A stretch of 64,000 nt of DNA from DATKMK01 sp035541895. GTDB taxonomy: Bacteria; Desulfobacterota; Binatia; HRBIN30; JACQVA1. The stretch is from assembly GCA_035541895.1 (NCBI GenBank), contig DATKMK010000049.1, forward strand, positions 94,736 to 158,735, written 5' to 3'. The translations under genes were made by a program, and so were the position numbers. The stretch's first letter is position 1, and the number at the start of each line of letters is the position of its first letter. Of this stretch, positions 59,936-64,000 are shown one piece after another. The notes beneath the pieces were generated by a model, which saw only the letters and a program-made list of their open reading frames with translations, searched no databases and was not told the DNA's origin.

Positions 59936-61474
59936 CTACGACGAACTTTCGCGCGGCGAAGCACGGATGGCGCGATCGTAGGCCCACGAGCGGATGTGAT
60001 CGACTTGCTCGCGCATGGTCTTGGATAACGGCACCAGCGTGCTCGCGATGTGGAACAGATCGTCGTCCTGCAGCGGTCGATCTTGTAGACGGGCGTGGGT
60101 CAGCGCCGAGACGACGCACTGCTCGACCTCCGCGCCGGTCCAGCCTTTGGTGAACTTCTTCAAGCGCTCGAGTTGGAACTGATCGGGATCGATGCGGCGC
60201 TTCTGCAAATGGATGCGAAAGATCTCGACGCGCTCCGTATCGGTGGGGAGGTCGACGAAGAACACCTCGTCGAACCGGCCTTTGCGGATCATCTCGGCGG
60301 GAAGCAGATCGATGCGGTTGGCCGTGGCTGCGACGAACAAGCCGCGGGCCTTCTCCTGCATCCAGGTCAGGAAGAACGCAAAAATGCGGCCAAGGTCCGC
60401 GGCGGCATCGCCGGTCATCTGCGCGGTGATGCCCATTTCGATTTCGTCGAACCACACCACCGCCGGGGTGACCGCTTCGACGCTGCGACAGGCTTCGACG
60501 AACGCGCCGTCGGGGGTACCGTGCCGGCCCGAAAACACCTCGATCATGTCGATGCGATACAGCGGCAGTTCGAACGACGACGCAATCGACTTCACGCACA
60601 AGCTCTTGCCGCAACCCGACACGCCCATGACCAACAGGCCCTTGGGGACAATCTCCGCCGCGAGGCTGTCGCGTTCGAGGAAGAGCCGGCGGCGTTCGAG
60701 CAGCCACTCCTTGAGGTACTGGAGCCCGCCGACATGACCGATCTGGGTGCCGTCGGCGACGTATTCAATCAAGCCGCTCTTGTTGACCAGCAGCTTCTTC
60801 TCCTCCAGCAGGTGCGGCAGCGAATCGTGGTCGAGTTTGCCGAGGACGGAGACCGCCCGACGCAGCGCATGCCGGGATTCTGCCAACGTCAGCCCCTGCA
60901 GTGCGCGCCCCATTTGGTAGATGCTGCCCTCGGCGGTGTCCACGCTGATGCCTTGCTGGCTCAATATGGCAGCCTCGCGATGGAGGAAATCGAGAATCTC
61001 GGGAAGGTCGGGACTGCTGAGATCGACAAACGCGATCTGTCGATCGATCTCGTTCGGGATCACCCGCAGCGGCGACGTGATCACGACGAACTTCCCGGTG
61101 TCGATGCAGCGCTCGTACAGATCGCGCAGGCGCCGCCGGATGTCGGCGGCGTCGCGCAGGAACTCGTGGTAGTCCTTGAGCTGAAAGATCGCCGGGCCCT
61201 GGTGTGCGATGATGAAATCGAGCACCTCGCGCGGACCGAGCGGAGTCTCCGTGGCCGGGCTGTCGTCGGGGCGACGTAAGCCTTCGGTGAGGCTCCAGCT
61301 CCACACCGTTACCTCGGTGCGAAACAATCGCTGCGCGGCGCTCTCGAGCAATTGCCGCACGCGCGCTTCTTCCGGCGAGCGCACGTAAATCAACGGCCGG
61401 CCGCCTTGGATGAGTTCCTTCAACGCCGCGAACGCGCGGCTGTCCTGCTGCTCAGTTGACTTCGGTTCGCTCAC
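59936..61474 (-). CDS. Ycf46-like AAA+ ATPase
   Basis: A 512-residue AAA ATPase. The N-terminal ~245 residues form a degenerate ATPase-like domain (PLIYVRSPEEARV, GPAIFQLKDYHEFL) without a P-loop. The C-terminal AAA domain has Walker A GVSGCGKS at 284-291, Walker B VVWFDEIE at 339-346, and arginine-finger region RKGRFDEVF. This plan matches Ycf46 and its cyanobacterial relatives implicated in carbon uptake or stress, but function here is unknown. It is the first gene of a minus-strand pair with the Gfo/Idh oxidoreductase. Confidence 0.88.
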   Translation of the reverse strand: MSEPKSTEQQDSRAFAALKELIQGGRPLIYVRSPEEARVRQLLESAAQRLFRTEVTVWSWSLTEGLRRPDDSPATETPLGPREVLDFIIAHQGPAIFQLKDYHEFLRDAADIRRRLRDLYERCIDTGKFVVITSPLRVIPNEIDRQIAFVDLSSPDLPEILDFLHREAAILSQQGISVDTAEGSIYQMGRALQGLTLAESRHALRRAVSVLGKLDHDSLPHLLEEKKLLVNKSGLIEYVADGTQIGHVGGLQYLKEWLLERRRLFLERDSLAAEIVPKGLLVMGVSGCGKSLCVKSIASSFELPLYRIDMIEVFSGRHGTPDGAFVEACRSVEAVTPAVVWFDEIEMGITAQMTGDAAADLGRIFAFFLTWMQEKARGLFVAATANRIDLLPAEMIRKGRFDEVFFVDLPTDTERVEIFRIHLQKRRIDPDQFQLERLKKFTKGWTGAEVEQCVVSALTHARLQDRPLQDDDLFHIASTLVPLSKTMREQVDHIRSWAYDRAIRASPRESSS

Positions 61475-61549
61475 AACCGCTCCGTCGGCAAATGCTACAC
61501 GAATTTGACGGGAATTGCCTAGGGTTGATTCACAATTGATGACAACGGC

Positions 61550-62683
61550 TCATGTCGGCGGACTGTAGCTGCGCCCTTTCCATGCCGCGCCGGCCCCGGC
61601 GTGATGCCGCCACGCCGACGAGATCGTCATGCCCGTGTAGAGCACCGCAGCGAGCGGCAGGAGCAGCGCCCACAACCGGTCGTTGCCGAGGTAGACCACC
61701 ATCGGACGGTAGGTGCGTACCATCGCCCAGTAGGCAGCCAGCCCCAAGAGTTTTGCAAGCAGCGATCCGGAGACCAGCGCGGCGATCGGAACCAGGAACA
61801 CGTACGCGAGTCCGAGAACGCAACCCGCGAGCGCCAGCGGATCGTAGCCGAGTTGGGTGTACGCGCTGCGCGCGACCATGTTCCACACGTCGGCGAGCCG
61901 GTCATAGCCGCGCGTCGAGTTCACCCCTGGATGATACCCGAGCCACAGCCGGCCTCCGGTCGCCTTGCAAGCGCGGCCGAGCGCGACGTCGTCGATGACC
62001 GCATCGCGAATCGCCGCCATCCCGCCGACGCGATCGAGAACGCTGGCGCGCACCAGCATGCAGCCGCCCGCCGCCCCGGCCGCGCGCGAGCGATCATCGC
62101 CAATCTGCGGAAACGGATAAAGCCCGGCGAAGAAGTAGGTGAACGCAGGGATCAGCAGCTTCTCGAAGGCGGTGTGGCAGCGCAATCGAGCCATCACCGA
62201 CACGAAGTCGCGCTGCTGCCGGTCCGCAGTGACCAGCAGCCGTTGCAAGGCGTCGGGGTCGTGACGGATGTCGGCGTCAGTGAACCAAACCCATTCGGCG
62301 CCGAGCTGCCGCGCCCGTTCAAATCCCTGCTGCTGGGCCCAGACCTTGCCCGTCCAACCCGCTGGCAAGTCGGGCGAGTTGGCGACGATCAGGCGGTCGC
62401 TGCGGTTCGATTCCGCGGCGAGCCGGCGGGCGACGTCGGCGGTGCCGTCGGTCGAATGATCGTCAATCAACACCACCGTGAGCGGCTCGTAGGTTTGATT
62501 GAGCAGCGCCGGCAACGTCGCCGGCAACTCGCCGGCCTCATTGCGGGCGGGCACCACAGCCACGACGCGGGGGGTAGTCGACAGCGCGTCCGCCGGCGCC
62601 AGGCGCGGATCGATGCGCCAGCGCTCACCGAACAGTGCGTACCCACCCCAGATCGCTGCCAGCAGCGCCACGGCCCACGTCAT
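61550..62683 (-). CDS. hpnB: Hopene-associated glycosyltransferase HpnB
   Basis: A 377-residue family 2 glycosyltransferase. An N-terminal membrane helix is followed by VVPARNEAGELPATLPALL, a DDHSTDGT nucleotide-sugar motif, and WFTDADIRHDP; three further membrane helices close the protein. The VWNMVARSAYTQLGYDPLAL stretch is shared with HpnB proteins of hopanoid clusters. No other hopanoid gene is in the window, so the assignment rests on sequence pattern. GTG or ATG starts upstream lack support; the ATG of MTWAVALLA is used. Confidence 0.85.
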   Translation of the reverse strand: MTWAVALLAAIWGGYALFGERWRIDPRLAPADALSTTPRVVAVVPARNEAGELPATLPALLNQTYEPLTVVLIDDHSTDGTADVARRLAAESNRSDRLIVANSPDLPAGWTGKVWAQQQGFERARQLGAEWVWFTDADIRHDPDALQRLLVTADRQQRDFVSVMARLRCHTAFEKLLIPAFTYFFAGLYPFPQIGDDRSRAAGAAGGCMLVRASVLDRVGGMAAIRDAVIDDVALGRACKATGGRLWLGYHPGVNSTRGYDRLADVWNMVARSAYTQLGYDPLALAGCVLGLAYVFLVPIAALVSGSLLAKLLGLAAYWAMVRTYRPMVVYLGNDRLWALLLPLAAVLYTGMTISSAWRHHAGAGAAWKGRSYSPPT

Positions 62684-62873
62684 CGCTCTCGCCTCTCCCG
62701 CATCGCAGTGCGTGGCGTTGTGGCAGATCTGCGAAGCGAGGGAAAGCGGGTCGACCACTGCGAAGGGACGGGCGCACGGCCGTGCGTTCCTACGGGGATC
62801 TCGGCGTGAACAGCAGGGGGTGCGCCCGTAACTCAGGCTCGACTTTCGACTCCGGCTCAGCCACACCGAGGCT

Positions 62874-64000
62874 ATGTACGAGGTGCAGTTGCTGCGAGCC
62901 ATCGAGGAGGTCGACGCCGTCGAGTGGGACGCGCTCGTCGGCGACGGGTCGCCATTTCTGGAATGGGACTGGCTCGCGTCGCTCGAAGACTCCGGCTGCG
63001 TTGCGGGCCGCACGGGCTGGTTGCCGCAGCACCTCGTTGTGCGCGATGGCCGCGGCAATCTGCTCGCCGCTTGTCCGCTCTATCTCAAGGGCCACAGCAT
63101 GGGTGAGTTCGTGTTCGATCACGAGTGGGCGGCGGCGGCGCAACGGGCCGGCATCGAGTACTACCCGAAGATGCTGGTGGCGGTCCCGTTCACCCCCGCC
63201 GCGGGCGATCGGTTCCTCACGGCGCCGGGCAGCGGTCGGCCGGCGTTAATTCGTGCCCTGGCACAGGCCCTCCGCGACATCTGTGACCGCAACGACTTTT
63301 CCTCGGTGCACGTCAACTTCTGCCAGTCCGACGAGGTGGCGGCGCTGCACGAGGTCGGTTTTGTCGAGCGGGTCGGCTTCCAATATCAGTGGCGCAATGC
63401 GGGCTACCGCACCTTCGACGACTACCTCGATCACTTCCGCAGCAAGCGGCGCAATCAGATCAAACGCGAACAGCGCGCGCTCGCAGAGCAGGGCGTCACC
63501 ATTGAGGTGCGGGCCGGCGACGCGATTCCCGATGCGTGGTTCGCGCCCATGTTCGACTTCTACAAATCGACGATCGATAAACTCTACTGGGGCCGCCAGT
63601 ATCTCCGGCGCGAATTTTTCGAACGGCTGCGGGCGCGCTTCAAGCGCAATCTGTGCTTCGTGGTCGCGCACCTCGATGGTCACCCGATCGCCGGCACCTT
63701 CAACGTACAGAAGGGCGGCACGTTCTACGGTCGTTATTGGGGCACAACGCGCGAGCTGCGGCATCTCCATTTCAACGTCTGCTACTACGCCGCGATCGCC
63801 CACTGCATCGAGCACGGCTTGCAGCGCTTCGAGCCGGGTGCCGGCGGCGAGTTCAAAACGCTGCGCGGCTTCGATCCGCAACGGACGCACAGCATGCACT
63901 ACATCCGCGATCAACGATTGAACGCGGCGATCGAGCGCTTTCTCGTCGCCGAGCGCCGCGAGGTCGACCGCGTCGTCGAATGGATGCACGACAACAGCGA
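62874..64000 (+). CDS. GNAT-like acyltransferase (DUF482/FemAB-like), 3' truncated by window
   Basis: An open frame of at least 375 residues that runs off the end of the window. It begins MYEVQLLRAIEEVDAVEWDA and contains WLPQHLVVRDGRGNLLAACP, KMLVAVPFTPAAGDRFL, the segment FRSKRRNQIKREQRALAEQG and FYKSTIDKLYWGRQYLRREF. These patterns fit the DUF482/peptidogalycan-biosynthesis family, related to GNAT and FemAB acyltransferases, commonly ~380-400 residues, so only the last few residues are missing. ATG at 62874 is chosen. Divergent from hpnB. Confidence 0.88.
   Translation, partial: MYEVQLLRAIEEVDAVEWDALVGDGSPFLEWDWLASLEDSGCVAGRTGWLPQHLVVRDGRGNLLAACPLYLKGHSMGEFVFDHEWAAAAQRAGIEYYPKMLVAVPFTPAAGDRFLTAPGSGRPALIRALAQALRDICDRNDFSSVHVNFCQSDEVAALHEVGFVERVGFQYQWRNAGYRTFDDYLDHFRSKRRNQIKREQRALAEQGVTIEVRAGDAIPDAWFAPMFDFYKSTIDKLYWGRQYLRREFFERLRARFKRNLCFVVAHLDGHPIAGTFNVQKGGTFYGRYWGTTRELRHLHFNVCYYAAIAHCIEHGLQRFEPGAGGEFKTLRGFDPQRTHSMHYIRDQRLNAAIERFLVAERREVDRVVEWMHDNS

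Noticed and set aside
57686..60028. Long plus-strand open frame (about 780 codons)
   Set aside because: It is antisense to the amidohydrolase and Gfo/Idh genes, whose motifs are unmistakable; its composition is Arg/His-rich and typical of GC-rich shadow frames.
1..64000. tRNA, rRNA, CRISPR arrays, insertion sequences and integrases
   Set aside because: No cloverleaf, rRNA core, regularly spaced repeat array, transposase or integrase motif was recognised; tRNA detection by eye is limited.

Overview
This is a GC-rich, gene-dense Gram-negative chromosome segment. The Gram-negative call rests on lipobox lipoproteins, an OmpA-type protein, a protein ending in an outer-membrane-type terminal Phe, and a hopanoid-associated glycosyltransferase. 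Several traits together suggest an uncultured deltaproteobacterium-like lineage such as Binatota/Desulfobacterota. These are a bacterial V/A-type ATPase, paired DUF1329 proteins, Thr-Pro linkers with MYXO-CTERM-like tails, a dockerin-like remnant, a wax ester synthase and acyl-CoA enzymes. That placement is an inference from content, not a phylogenetic result.

Layout. 1-1179 holds the 3' end of a Cu+ P-type ATPase. 1778-10836 (minus) is a complete V/A-type ATPase operon (H/G, C, I, K, F, E, A, B, D) ending in a universal stress protein. 11035-13019 (minus) is a three-gene operon of two diiron ferritin-like paralogues and a zinc-ribbon protein. 13187-15102 (minus) is a NarL-type two-component pair. 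15228-19872 (plus) holds two back-to-back, self-contained PII-Amt units, each with a sigma-54 promoter, a PII gene, an ammonium transporter with a TTG start and a hairpin terminator; a Kup K+ transporter follows. 22469-24054 is a ferredoxin plus acyl-CoA dehydrogenase pair. 24208-30792 is mostly envelope proteins: a SurA/DsbA-like fusion, two DUF1329 proteins, a Thr-Pro-linked surface protein and an OmpA lipoprotein.

31116-38613 (plus) carries a large beta-propeller surface protein with triplicated Cys-rich repeats, PyrE, an M16 protease, a Hint-fold protein lacking autocatalytic residues, a conserved protein of unknown function and an RND/MMPL exporter. A deletion remnant of a DUF2252 gene lies at 38867-39080. 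39180-47345 holds a SulP transporter, PPK2, a VIT-like protein, DUF389, an SH3 lipoprotein, a putative porin and a small paralogue of its N-terminal domain; the last gene is bracketed by low-complexity repeats. 47516-50793 has a zinc alcohol dehydrogenase, a PilT-like ATPase with a duplicated N-terminal module, and a flavin-binding protein. 51081-51515 (minus) hides a frameshifted dockerin-like secreted protein. 51798-56721 holds a lipase-like hydrolase, WS/DGAT, a lipoprotein, a PHI-1/EXORDIUM-like secreted protein and an enoyl-CoA hydratase. 56796-62683 (minus) holds two dehydrogenases, an amidohydrolase, a Ycf46-like AAA ATPase and HpnB. The window closes inside an acyltransferase-like gene.

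No rRNA, tRNA, CRISPR array, transposase or integrase was recognised. The most notable items are the duplicated sigma-54 PII-Amt modules, the inactive-looking Hint protein with its unknown partner, the paired diiron proteins, the PHI-1/EXORDIUM-like protein and the hidden dockerin pseudogene.
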